Shown here piece by piece: positions 47,051-57,884 of a stretch of DNA of 64,000 nt; the stretch's first letter is position 1; every line of letters starts with the position of its first letter. The position numbers were made by a program, and so were the translations under genes. The notes below the pieces were generated by a model. That model had not been told where the DNA came from. It did no database searches and saw only the letters and a program-made list of their open reading frames with translations. The stretch comes from Papaver somniferum (lineage: Eukaryota > Streptophyta > Magnoliopsida > Ranunculales > Papaveraceae): positions 59,129,830 through 59,193,829 of the forward strand of contig NC_039360.1 of NCBI RefSeq assembly GCF_003573695.1, written 5' to 3'.

Positions 47051-47427
47051 TAGTGTTTGGGTCGTGGATTTTGGTATGCCTCAGTGTTTGGGTCTTAAGT
47101 TTGTCCAACTTAGTGTTTAGGTCGTTGACCCGTTAGTCAACCATATTATCTAGTCAAACAGTTAGGAGAGTTATATCATCTGTTAGTGTTATTATTTACC
47201 TGTTTGCCATCACCTAAATTCAACTTGAAAGTTCTCGGGCATTTCAGCAAACAACTTCGGGGAAATTCTAAAATTATATAAATCTAAATTTCCTAATTAT
47301 TCTTCCTTTATTTGTACAAAATGAGATACCTAATTATATACAACCATAGTTCCAGAGGACCATTCTAACATCCAACATCTAAATTCTCAAAGTACACTGC
47401 TAACAAATCTACAGATGTTGTTCCATT
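47051..47427. repeat. Inverted copy of sequence near 56440-56990, then plain flank
   Basis: Bases 47051-47170, read on the minus strand, match 56440-56500 joined to 56926-56990. Shared words include TTGACTA(A/T)(C/T)GGGTCAACGACC and CATACCAAAATC. The copy lacks the MITE found at 56503. The rest up to the retroelement shows no gene. Confidence 0.7.
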
Positions 47428-47909
47428 TGTAGGATCAAAATCTCGCAATGACAATGTTTCAGCGAAATTATCAGTGACACAATACAACAGCTTCGCAGAA
47501 CAATTTCAGAAATGATAAAATAAATGACGTCAGCTAAGATCACGAGAAAGATATGATAACCCTGCGAAAATTAGAGAGTCTGCGAAATTAACATTTGTAA
47601 GATTGCGAGAATGTCGCAAACCATACCCGAAAATAAGGGACAGATTAGCTGTCATCCACTATGTATCTCCTTATAAATAGTCGTTCGAATTGTAAAGAGG
47701 CGGGGGGGGGGGGGGGGATCTTTTTTGGGTAAGAAACAAGTAAATAGGAGAGAGAAAGTTTAGAGCAGAGATCATTCTTGAGTTCTTTATCTTTTCTTGT
47801 AAGAACATCCAAAGATTAATCAATAAAATTAAGAATATAAACCTAAAAAATGAGTTGATTAATAATGAAATCACATGAAGAGTGTAGTGTAGGATTTCCT
47901 GCAACTACA
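47428..47909 (+). repeat. 5' LTR (482 bp)
   Basis: It starts TGTAGGATCAAAATCTCGC and ends CCTGCAACTACA. It contains a TATA box (TATAAATA, 47672-47679), an ACGT-core word ATGACGTCAGC near 47524, and an AATAAA signal near 47821. It differs from the 3' LTR at about nine bases plus indels. The largest indel is a run of 16 G at 47702-47717, where the 3' LTR has four. Confidence 0.9.
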
Positions 47910-47912
47910 TAA

Positions 47913-47930
47913 TGGCGCTAGAAACAGGGA
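47913..47930 (+). promoter_or_regulatory. Primer binding site
   Basis: TGGCGCTAGAAACAGGGA begins three bases after the LTR end, the expected place. The matching tRNA was not determined. Confidence 0.65.
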
Positions 47931-48045
47931 GGAGTTGAAGATTATTCTAGAAAAAGCTAAAGATTGATATTGAGATTTGTGAAAATTTAAAGTGATTGAT
48001 TAGGAATTTTTCATAATTTCTTGCAATACTGTTAACATTGAAGAA

Positions 48046-51000
48046 ATGGCTAGAAGAAGAAATACATCCGAACAACCGACTACTATTAGAAGAAGCAAAA
48101 AAATTGCTGGAAGAGAAAGAAGTGAAATGGGAGAATATACTAGAATAAGAAATAATAGAGAAAATCAAATTCAACCGCCAATTCAACAAACACTAGTTCA
48201 AGAGAGGAATGCAGATTATGACAGGGTGAGCATACACACTTGGCGATCAAATTCAGCAGAAGAGATAGAAGAAGAGCAACAAAACAGAAATTATAGACAG
48301 GAAGAGAGAAATAAAGAAGCGGATGAAGAAATAATTCATGGAGGTGAGGAAATTGGAGCATTAGAAACATTGAGACGAAGAATACATGAATAAAGAAGAG
48401 CTGAGGCAGAAGAACATGCGAATTTAACAAGGCAAAATCACGAATTAAGGATGGAGAATATAAGACTACAGAATAGAAGATCGAGAAGTATTACAAAATC
48501 ATATTCAAGATCGACTAGAAGAGTAATGAGGCGAAATTCACCCACAATCAATGCTGGAAACAACATTCAAGAAGAAATATCAAATTCTAATGAAGAATAT
48601 CGTGAAAATAGAGAAAGAACTGATGATCGTTACATTCCACAAAATGAAACTTTTGATGATGGGCAAATTGAAGGAAATCAAGAGGAAGAAAGAAGAATTT
48701 TACATGTGAGAGAAACTCAAAGAAATCAACAGACAATTGAAGAAGAAATTGAAAGACATTATGCTGAACAAGCACGTTTAATCTGCGAACGTGAAAGATT
48801 GAGAGCGGAAATGGAAGAACAAGAGCTTTAGGAGACAATTCGCCAGAAAAATCATGACAATCGAGAAAGAAGACGTACACAAAACCAAAATAACGATAAT
48901 CTCAATGAGGAGTATGATAGAGTAAAAAGAATGGCTGAAAGACAGCGAATTGAATTGATGAGAAATGAACAAAATTATGGAGGGGAAAATGAAAGACATC
49001 ATCATTTGCGAATTCAAGATAGAGATGAGGAAGAGAATCACAAAAGAAGACGAGATGAGGATAATGAAGAAGATATGCAAAATTTCGCAAGAGAAGATAG
49101 ACGTGAACGCAGAAGAAGAGAAGCAAAATTAAAGAGACCAATGGATCAAGATTCAGGTGTAAATAAAAAATCTTGAAAGAATTAGAAGAAATGAGAGGAA
49201 TGCTAAATAACAGAGCAGAAGTAGGTAGAAGACAATTGGATGAAGCAATAGAAGAAGCTGTGAAAACTCCATTTACAAGGGAAGTACAATTAGGAGGAAT
49301 ACCACCGAAATGCAATTTTCCCGAATTAACCAGCATTTTTGATGGAACAACTTGTGCAATTCAGCACATTAAAGCCTATGTGAGGTGCATGTTACAATGG
49401 GAAAATCATGATGCGATATTGTGCAAATATTTCGCATCCAGCTTAACAGGGGAAGCGTTAAAATGGTTTGAAGGTTTACCAAAGAATACAATAACCTCTT
49501 TCAATCATTTGCAGACTACATTCTTTGGAGCATATATAAGTAATAATTCCTCACGACCTGGTATAGAAGATGTGTTTGGATTAAAACAAAAGATTGGTGG
49601 AAGTTTGAAACACTTGACTAAAAGATGGAGAACTATGTGTAGCGAAATGGCTGGCCGTGTAGATGAGAGATATCTCATATTATCATTTATCAATGCTATG
49701 TTTGCAACAAACCTATTGTATGTCCAAATTTTCAGAGTCAAGAATACGATTACAATGACTGAATTGCGAGAACTTCAAGAAGAATACATTGCTCTAGAGG
49801 AAAGGCAAAATGAAATGGAATCATATCCAGTTGCGAACAACAGTTCACAAACAGCGAATGCAAGCTTATTACCCAAGCTAATAAACACAGTGGTGAATAC
49901 TTCGCAAGTACAACAAGAGAAGGTGACAAGTAACAATCAACAGAAATTGGTAGCTATGGGGAGCCGAGATCAAGAAGAGTATGAAAGAGAAATAAATTTC
50001 TACAATCGTGGAGGAAATAACAAGATTCAAAGGCTCGATCAACCGCAAGAAACTTATGGAGGTCAAAGACAAAACTATAATAAAGGACAAGGAAGTCACA
50101 AGGTAATATGGGAAGAAATCAAGATGCCACCTCTAAATACGAGTGTGGATAAGATATGGGAAGATATAATCTTGATGGAAAATATACCAACACCGTGGAA
50201 CATGGGAACGGAACCACCTCCAAACCACAGGAGTCATGAATTTTGTTCTTATCATCATTTTCATGGACATACCACAAATGATTGCAGAAATGTAAAAAGA
50301 ATTATTTTGAGAATGATAGATCAAGGAAAACTAAACGACTTTCTGGTAGGGCATCCGCAATCTCAACCATTACCACCACCACCAGAACATCACAAAGTGA
50401 ATACGATGAAAAAGAAAGAAACATTCTTCATAGAAGTTGGTGCAAAAGCAAAAAATCTATTCTGTCACTCTATCGTACATTCATATAAGACAATTGAAGA
50501 TTTTCATGATAATGTTTTGAGTAGAGTGTTCGCAAGAGATAATGATGGAAGAGAAATTATGAATATTGCGAAAATCTCGCCACTAGAGGAATGGCAGAAA
50601 CAGATCATTTCTTTTACTGCAGAAGAAATTCCCGAAGGAGAAGAGGTGCATGACAATCCATTGGTAATAAAATTAGAAATTAATCCAAAACCGAGAGAAG
50701 ATGAAGATGATGAAGCTGAAGATTCATGGGAAATCAATAGAATTCTAGTCGATACTGGAAGCTCTGCGAACATCTTATTTTATCATACTTATAAAACCAT
50801 GGGTGGAAGAGATGATGATCTTATACCATCAACATATAAGATATATGGTTTTAATGGTACTGCTAACAAGTTTAAAGGGGAGGTTACTATGCGAATTCCA
50901 TTGAAGGGAATATCTTCTGAAATCTCATTCTGTGTAGTTGATGTAGAATCACCCTACAATGCGTTAATTGGTCGACCTTGGCTACATGGGGTTCTAGGTG

Positions 51001-51230
51001 TAGCTTCAACTTTCCACCAGTGCATCAAATTCCCTCACCCTAATGGTGTAGGAATCATAAAGGGAGATTGGGTCGAAGGAAAGAGATGTTACAAAACTGA
51101 GATAGAATCTTGCGAAGGAAGAGCAAACAAGAAGGAAAACTGGCGACACAAAATCAAAGATGTACAAAGAAGTGAGAGGTTGATGGTGGATACAATCGAA
51201 AGGAAAGGAGAAGAGATGTTGCGAAATTAA
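48046..51230 (+). pseudogene. gag-protease polyprotein, lightly disabled
   Basis: One reading frame runs from the ATG at 48046 and is interrupted by TAA (48391), TAG (48829) and a frameshift near 49160-49176, next to a short A-run. The last part (49173-51230) is open for 685 codons. The N-terminal 370 residues are extremely Arg/Glu/Asn-rich and probably helical. The retrotransposon gag domain follows (about residues 35-220 of the last part), with KWFEGLPKNTITSFNHL. A zinc-binding motif CSYHHFHGHTTNDC comes at about 358, then the retroviral-type aspartic protease with VDTGSSANILF at about 524. The frame then ends in TAA without entering reverse transcriptase. Three disablements suggest recent loss of function in this copy. 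Confidence 0.85.
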
Positions 51231-52075
51231 TGCTAGCTCAGAATAAAAATGATGAACGTACCACTACCAAGGAAGCAGTAGCAGAAAATAATAAAGAAGC
51301 AGAGGATGGCAAAGGTAATAAAAACAAGAAGTGTATGAATGATTAAGTTGTTGCGATACTCTCGCAATAATTAAAATTCTCAAAAATACATTTGATTGAA
51401 CAACAAAATTAAGATTGCGAATTCAAATACAATATAATGATTTGCGAGACTTTCGCAGAGATAATGAATTTTACAGAAAATAATCAGAGAAGAATGACAA
51501 AAGAGAAAGAGGCGAACCTTTATGGCGTACACCCTAGTTCGTGAATACAATTTCGCAAGAGGCAAATGTAAGACCTAAAGTACGTCATATAAGGGGGTAC
51601 CTGTTGCATGGCTTAGGGAAAGGCTACACCACCACCTGAACCTGAGTCATGGAGATTTGGGGTCAATGAAACCCATCCGGGAGAGACACCTTGGATTCTC
51701 AGCTTAAGCATGTGACTTGGGTTGGGCGACTAAGGTAATAAGGACTCTCCCAAGGAGTGCAGATCTGATCAAGGCGCCGAGGTACACGGTTGAGTCAAGA
51801 GTGCCAGGGACGTTTGAAGCGTACCTTGCCATTCTTGACAAGTCTTGGCTTATACTGCACTCGTCCTGAAGAAAACCCCACTAAGGGTTCAGTCTCGTAA
51901 CCATAAGCCCTATAGGTAAAATGGATAAGAGGCTGCGAAAACAACTGATTGTTGTTAAGACTGGATGGGAGGAGCTAACCTTGTATGGTAGAAGTACGCC
52001 TCCTTGAAGGGGAAACCAGGGGGGAGATAAGGGCGGCACCCTCCATTAGAGAGCTGATAAGTGTCTTAAGACGCA
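51231..52075 (+). other. Noncoding block in place of pol
   Basis: No RT, RNase H or integrase motif in any frame. Bases 51600-52070 are GC-richer than the rest, with GGGAGAGACACCTTGG, CAAGGCGCCGAGG and AGGGCGGCACCCTCC. This may be a structured or conserved region. Function unknown. Confidence 0.5.
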
Positions 52076-52386
52076 AATGTCATGAGACTTTTTATTCGCA
52101 AGGATATTAAGGCTTGTCATATTTGTGCAACAATCCTGAAGAGGAAATAATACAAAAGAAAAAGATAAGATGAGATCAATGGGTTTTCGCATGAAAGTGC
52201 GAAGACATCCTGCGATTTCGTCGCAAGACGGCAATGTCATGGGGCTTTATTTTCGCAAGAACATTTAGGCTTGTCATATTGTCGCAACATTCCTGAAGAG
52301 GCCATAATACAAAAGAAAAAGTTAAGGCAAGATCAATGGGGTTTTGCATGAAAGTGCAAGGACGTCCTGCGATTTTGTCGCAATGA
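52076..52386. repeat. Tandem duplication, period about 157 bp
   Basis: Two copies start AATGTCATG(A/G)(G)(A/G)CTTT and share AATACAAAAGAAAAAG and CATGAAAGTGC and a closing TGCGATTT(C/T)GTCGCAA. They lie inside the element between gag-pro and the antisense gene. Confidence 0.8.
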
Positions 52387-52753
52387 TAAGAGGTGGCATA
52401 ATAAGACCTTTAATTAGGAAGGCAAAATAAGACCACACAGGAATGAAATTTTGAAAAGAAACAAAATTTACTTCGCACAGGATTGCGAAGTTATACAATA
52501 AGAATTTTTTTTATGAAATCTCTCATTTGGATTCAAATAACAGAGGCAAGTATGGGAATGTATGAAATTAGAAAATGTTATTTGCTTCCATATGATAGAT
52601 TTACTCAAGGATTCAAGAATTAATGATTATATTGATTAACTGTATTGCAAAGAAGAATTGTTTTAATGCAGGTAAAAATGAAAGAAACACAAGTATACAG
52701 AAGGAAGAAATAAATGTACAAGTATTACAAAGAATCAAAGAAAGAAATAAATA

Positions 52754-54932
52754 CTACTTCTTGGTTAATCCTTCATTATCTTCATTAGACTTATTCCCTT
52801 CTTCGTCTGCGTCAGAATCTTCATCACCATCAGAACTTCCATCACTGTCAGATTCTTCATCTTTAGCTTCGCTATCAAAGATAATCAAACTGGGAGTATT
52901 TTGTGGGATTTCTTCCAAAAGACAAGGATAATCAGAATGTGGGATATTATGATCATCACAAACCATTTGGATAGTTTGATTGCGAAAATGCATAGCATCA
53001 TTCTGAAAATTCGCAACAGTGATCTTGATTTGATTTTTTAATCTAGAATATTTGTCGTTGCGAGAAGAAAGATTCTTTGCGAGTTCCACCTTTTCAGCCT
53101 CGAGTTCCTCAATATTTTCGCGATATCTATTTTCAGAATCTGCGAGCAAAAGACAATCAATTATTAACTTGATGAGAATTCATAAGAAACAAAAAATTAG
53201 TAAAGAAGAGCAGTTAGTAACCTTCTCTGTCAGAAATCATATCTCTAAGCAAGGCTGTATGCTCAACTTGAAGACTAACATTTACACCTAAGTCTTTTCT
53301 AGCATCATCTAAGATTTTCGCAGCCCAAACAAATCCATCCTCACTACTTATAAGAATACGAGAACGAATTTGATTTTCCCTTTCGCAGAGTTCGATATTC
53401 TTGCGGTTAGCTTCATCTCGTTCAAGTTGAACTTCAAGAAGAGCCTCTTGGAACCTCGCCAGAGCCTTAGCACCTTGATCAGAGATGCGATCCTTATCAT
53501 CTACGAGACCACTAATTTTGGTTCTTAACTCATTGGTTTTCTCTTTAGAATCAAGAAGGAGACGCTTAAATCGATCGGCTAAGCCTAAACTAGATCTATG
53601 ATCAATTTCTAAGAGGCGAAATTTAGATCTAAGCTCATTTAGAGAAAGAGAAGAAATTATATCATTTGAGAAGCTATTTAAGGAATTGTTAAGACGCTCA
53701 AGAAGGGTATCATTATCCAAGACATTAGGAAATGAACGAAGAAGGGTAGCTTCATCAGAAAGACCATAAATGTCTGCAAAAAGGATCGTTTAAATAAGAT
53801 AAAACAACAGGATGAATGAATAAAGAGAAAAGAGAAAAGTAACATACCGTAAAGCTGATTATTAGCTTGCTGAAGACTAGAAATTTCGTTCTTATACGAG
53901 GAAGAATCAATTTCTAATTGTCTATTTTCATTATTATCAGTGACACAATAATCAATTTCTAATTGTCTAATAATCAATTTCTTGTTCTACTTCAGCAATA
54001 ATCTTCACACACAGACAGAAATAAGAAATGGAAGCATGGAAGTAACAATACTATTTAAAATCATAAGAGAAAATTTCTTACCTCATCTGTGTATGAGCGA
54101 AGAGCTAACAGAGTACTAGATTTCCCAGTCCTGTTATAACTATCTTTCAGTTTTTGGATCTGCAAAATGTCGTAAGAGTTAGCGAACAGAATAGAAAAAA
54201 TCAATAAAGAAATATAAAATGAGTTAAAGGGGAAAAACATACCTCTTTCTCCTTCTCAGGCCAAGAGAAAACCCAAGGTTGATAAGCAACGAGATTCGCA
54301 GGAAGAATATTTGACCCAGCAATGTAGGGTCCTTTTAGCATTAAAGGAAAAACACACCATTTATCATCTTTGGATTGGCGAGGAGTTGTGTTTTTACCAG
54401 AATGCCAATCAATATCTTGCATAAGAATTTTGGCTTCATCAATATTATCTTTCCTTTTTAAGCGAATATCCCAACGAGTATTCTCTTTCTTCATGGAGAT
54501 AAGTTCATAGTTCTCAAAGAAATTCGCTACTGTATACTTCTCAGCAACTATCTCTAGGTTTGCGAATTTAGGATCCCTAAGTTCTTTGGAATACAGAGAT
54601 CCTCTACCAGCACCACGATTAGCGAACTCTAGCATCAGACGGATGCAGTCCCCACTCAGTTGGAAGATGGCTCGCGAAAATCCCGAATGAGCGAGAATTT
54701 CATAAAATAAAGGAAGATCGGGGTTATAAAGAGGAATAGGGAGACCTGTGAGAATCTGACCTAGCGAAATTATGATTGATTGATCATCACAATATTGATC
54801 AGAGAAAAGCTTGACAGAAAGAATTGATTTGGCATTCTCACCAGGAATGGTGGAGAGTGTGGAACCTTTATCAGCAAGATCTTTTTGGACGTCTTGTAAA
54901 TTCTTCTCATATCTATGACCACTTGGAGCCAT
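52754..54932 (-). CDS. Spliced antisense gene inside the retroelement, globular N-terminus plus coiled coil
   Basis: Exons by eye: 54932-54243 (230 codons from ATG), 54159-54082, about 53990-53848, 53773-53222, 53139-52754. Introns have GT-AG borders and exons 1-2 and 4-5 join in frame. Exon 3 contains an in-frame TAG near its start, perhaps from a local duplication of the word AGACAATTAGAAATTGATT, so this copy may be broken or its exon 3 start is misplaced. Exon 1 holds a compact region with GLPIPLYNPDLPLFYEILAH and GDCIRLMLEFANRGAGRG, reminiscent of plant proteins annotated as putative gypsy-type transposon domains. Exons 3-5 are long charged coiled coil, with KARLARFQEAL-like heptads. The C-terminus is an acidic tail with SDGSSDGDEDSDADEEG. 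Role unknown. Confidence 0.6.
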
Positions 54933-55287
54933 GTTTGAATATAGAGTATGGGAATGTATATAAAGTAAAAGGATTGAAGGAAGAAAAAATTACAGCAGCA
55001 GAATTTGCAGAAGAATAACAGAGTTTCAGAGATGAGAGAATAAAAATAGAAGAGAAAGTAAAAAGAAAAGTGGAAAAAGGGGGGAATAAGAGTATATAAA
55101 GGAGATTTTTTACTCGAAGAAATAAACACCATTAAGACGAAAAGACGTGAGCGGTTGAAAAGCAGCGGTTACAGAAGACGTGTCAAGAAATAAATGGAAG
55201 AGAGAATACGTGTGATAAATGTAGAATATGAAAAGATGAACAACTGCGGCATTTCTCACATCATTCTCTACTTTGTATAGAAGATAT

Positions 55288-55301
55288 GAGAAGAGGCAAG
55301 A
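55288..55301 (+). promoter_or_regulatory. Polypurine tract
   Basis: GAGAAGAGGCAAGA lies directly before the 3' LTR start TGTAGGATC. It has a single pyrimidine interruption. It would prime plus-strand DNA synthesis. Confidence 0.65.
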
Positions 55302-55768
55302 TGTAGGATCAGAATCTCGCAATGACAATGTTTCAGCGAAATTATCAGTGACACAATACAACAGCGTCGCAGAACAATTTCAGAAATGATGAAATAAATG
55401 ACGTCAGCTAAGATCACGAGAAAGATATGATAACCCTGCGAAAATTAGAGAGTTTGCAAAATTAACATCTGTAAGGTTGCGAGAATGTCGCAAACCATAC
55501 CCGAAAATAAGGGACAGATTAGTTGTCATCCACTATGTATCTCCTTATAAATAGTCGTTCGAATTGTAAAGAGGGGAGATCTTTTTTGGGTAAGAAACAA
55601 GTAAATAGGAGAGAGAAAGTTTAGAGCAGAGATCATTCTTGAGTTCTTTATCTTTTCTTGTAAGAACATCCAAAGATTAATCAATAAAATTAAGAATATA
55701 AACCTAAAATAAGTTGATTAATAATGAAATCACATGAAGAGTGTAGTGTAGGATTTCCTGCAACTACA
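55302..55768 (+). repeat. 3' LTR (467 bp)
   Basis: TGTAGGATCAGAATC to CCTGCAACTACA, followed by the target duplication CCATT. It carries the same TATAAATA box as the 5' LTR. Confidence 0.9.
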
Positions 55769-55903
55769 CCATTTGAATTATTAAAAATTGATCATCAAAA
55801 ACAAAAGTTTGTTATAATGAGATCTCGGTGCAGCGTCTTTAATAACCAAACTTTTTTGCTCCTAGTGCATCCAGTGCACAAGAAAACAATTAAATCAGTA
55901 AAC

Positions 55904-56002
55904 TTTTTTTTTTTTTTTTTTGATAAAAAGACTTTTATTATTTATAAAAGGAAGTGTACATTACATAAGATGGGATCTAATCTCAGATTAGTCCTTTCTA
56001 GG
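55904..56002 (-). mobile_element. Very short 5'-truncated LINE tail with poly(A)
   Basis: On the minus strand about 80 bases of LINE 3' end (AATAATAAAAGTCTTTTTATC) are followed by a run of about 18 A. The insert is flanked by the perfect 16-bp repeat AATTAAATCAGTAAAC (55888-55903 and 56003-56018). This is the signature of target-primed reverse transcription. The intact repeat and pure A-run suggest a recent event. Confidence 0.85.
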
Positions 56003-56018
56003 AATTAAATCAGTAAAC

Positions 56019-56502
56019 ACAACCCATTACTACCGACGAATAGAAAAACCAACCTGAAGTTCCAACTCCATTAAAATAACCCAAACATTCATCAAATCCT
56101 CGTCCAAAACCACAATAACCTCAAAAATCATTAAACTTCAGCAATAAAACTTCATAGCGTCAACGTAAAATCCAGATCGAATAGCAGTTCAAAGCTACAT
56201 ATTTATCACTTACTTTAGACCTACCTCAAAAGGAATTCCATCGTATCTTCCCATACTCATCTCTAATCCATCTTGGAATTCAATTCAATTTAATATGATA
56301 TTTTCTTTTAAGATCAGAGAACTTAGAGAAGGTTTTGAGCATTAAGACCTTGCTCACTGTTCGTGGTAGTTGACCCTCGCTAAATGATTTTCATCATCGA
56401 ACATTCAGATGGAATGTAAATATAAGACTAACGGCTGCTAACTATCTTAACTGTTTGACTAGAAAATATGGTTGACTAATGGGTCAACGACCCAAATACT
56501 AA
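56019..56502. other. Intergenic flank
   Basis: No gene seen. Bases 56440-56500 belong to the repeat also present inverted at 47051-47170. Confidence 0.4.
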
Positions 56503-56925
56503 GGGCCTGTTTGAAAAACAGTTTTGAAAAATAGTTTTCCACTGTTTTAAAAACATATCATTTTTTCCTTATTTTCATTTTCTAAAAATTGTTTGGTAAA
56601 CTGTTTTTGAAAACAAGGAAAACCAACTAAATCAGATCAAATGTAAAGATTCGTCTAAGAGATAGTGATATTAGCCATGACTCACTTGCAGTCATTCCCC
56701 ATCTCTTACTTTGTTCTGAAAAGAAGAAAAGAATAAAGAAAAGAAAAAAAGAGAAAACACAGAAAACAATAATTTGTTGTTTTCATTTTTTTTGTTTTTA
56801 AAAACAGAAAACAGATAGAAAACATTTTCTGAAAATGTCCTTACCAAACGCGTTTTCTCCTGTTTTCTGTTTTCTCTGTTTTTAAAAACAGAAAACTGTT
56901 TTTGAAAACTATACCAAACAGGACC
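56503..56925. mobile_element. Tourist-type MITE with TAA target duplication (423 bp)
   Basis: The left end GGGCCTGTTTGAAAAACAG pairs with the right end, reading GGTCCTGTTTGGTATAG on the other strand. TAA flanks it at 56500-56502 and 56926-56928. The interior has many CTGTTTT and AAAACAG words and no ORF of note. A paralogous empty site exists inverted at 47051-47170. Confidence 0.85.
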
Positions 56926-57097
56926 TAAATTGGACAAATTTAGAATCCAAACACTAAGACATACCAAAATCTACGACCCAAACACTAAATAATTTTTTTC
57001 TTTCTTAAGTATAGATATTTTTATTAACCAAGTTATTAAATAAATAAAGAATAAAAGTTGTGCCTAAATAAAGAATCAAGTATAGCAGATATTTTTT

Positions 57098-57884
57098 AGA
57101 TATCTGATAAAAATAAAAAATGAATTGTAAGCCTAACAGGTTCGTGCCTTTGGAGTTATTTCCCCCGATAAAAATATTTAGCCTTTTTCAAAGTGCACTA
57201 ATTGATTTGTAAGTAGATCTTAAAAGTTATTTTATTTTATATATCCAAATTATTCTTTTTACTTTTAGAAGTTGAAAAATAACTTTTTAGTAGCATGTTT
57301 GGATATAAAATCGGAAATCGTAAATGAAATATTTTTGCTTCATAAAAAGTTAACTTTTTTGCTTCTAATTGTGTATCAAAATTTACTTCAATTGTATCCA
57401 AACACGGTATAAGTAGTTTCCAAACACCGGATCAAAGTTAAGACTTTCCTTCGAGAATTTTTATACCCACCGGTGGAGATGCTCTGCTCTAACCGTTGGC
57501 TATAGGCCTAGGATTCCAGAAAGACAACATCCGACAGCAAGGATATTCTCGGTATTTGGAGAAAAAACCCATACACCGTTATATTCGAAGTGCGAGACGA
57601 ATCGCTGAGCGGCAAAAAGAAGTCCCTTCTCTCCAATTCAAAAAATCATTTTATCAATTCTCTCTCCTAAATGAGACACACCCTAGTCCCTTCACAAGCC
57701 CTCTCCCCAAATCTACAAAATTCCCCCCCTTCTTCACAAAAAAAACCCCACAATCAGCTGAATATCAGTGATTGATGGAGAAAACTTCAACAACAAATTA
57801 ACTCTGATTGCTAAAACATCTTGTTTTTATCAGTTTTAGTTTTGTTTTAGGTAGGGGGTTCAGAAATGCCTTTGAGATCTGATC
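57098..57884 (+). promoter_or_regulatory. MPS1 upstream region and 5' UTR
   Basis: It contains TAACCGTTGGC (57490-57500), whose inverse GCCAACGGTTA fits the G2/M MSA consensus at 10 of 11 positions. It also contains GCGGCAAA (57609-57616), whose inverse TTTGCCGC fits the E2F consensus TTTSSCGS. A polypyrimidine tract ending in TTTTGTTTTAG before 57851 could be the acceptor of a 5' UTR intron. Two upstream ATGs are present (57775 and 57866). The transcription start was not determined. Sequence 57098-57661 is duplicated at 42104-45919. Confidence 0.6.

Larger units (their letters stand above)
47428..55768 (+). mobile_element. Complete but pol-less Ty3/gypsy element, Tat-like, with antisense gene (8.3 kb)
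   Basis: Both LTRs are present and about 98% identical by eye. The 5-bp target duplication CCATT flanks the element (47423-47427 and 55769-55773). A PBS follows the 5' LTR and a purine tract precedes the 3' LTR. The sense strand encodes gag and an aspartic protease (48046-51230). Where reverse transcriptase, RNase H and integrase should follow there is only about 1.5 kb of noncoding DNA. The last third carries a spliced gene on the opposite strand (52754-54932). A long Arg/Glu-rich gag and an antisense ORF before the 3' LTR are features described for the Tat lineage, so lineage is inferred. Mobility would need enzymes from another element. Confidence 0.85.

Noticed and set aside
48140..49336. 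Minus-strand frames over the gag region
   Set aside because: They are antisense shadows of the Arg/Glu-rich gag frame, which gives Leu/Phe/Ser-rich translations.
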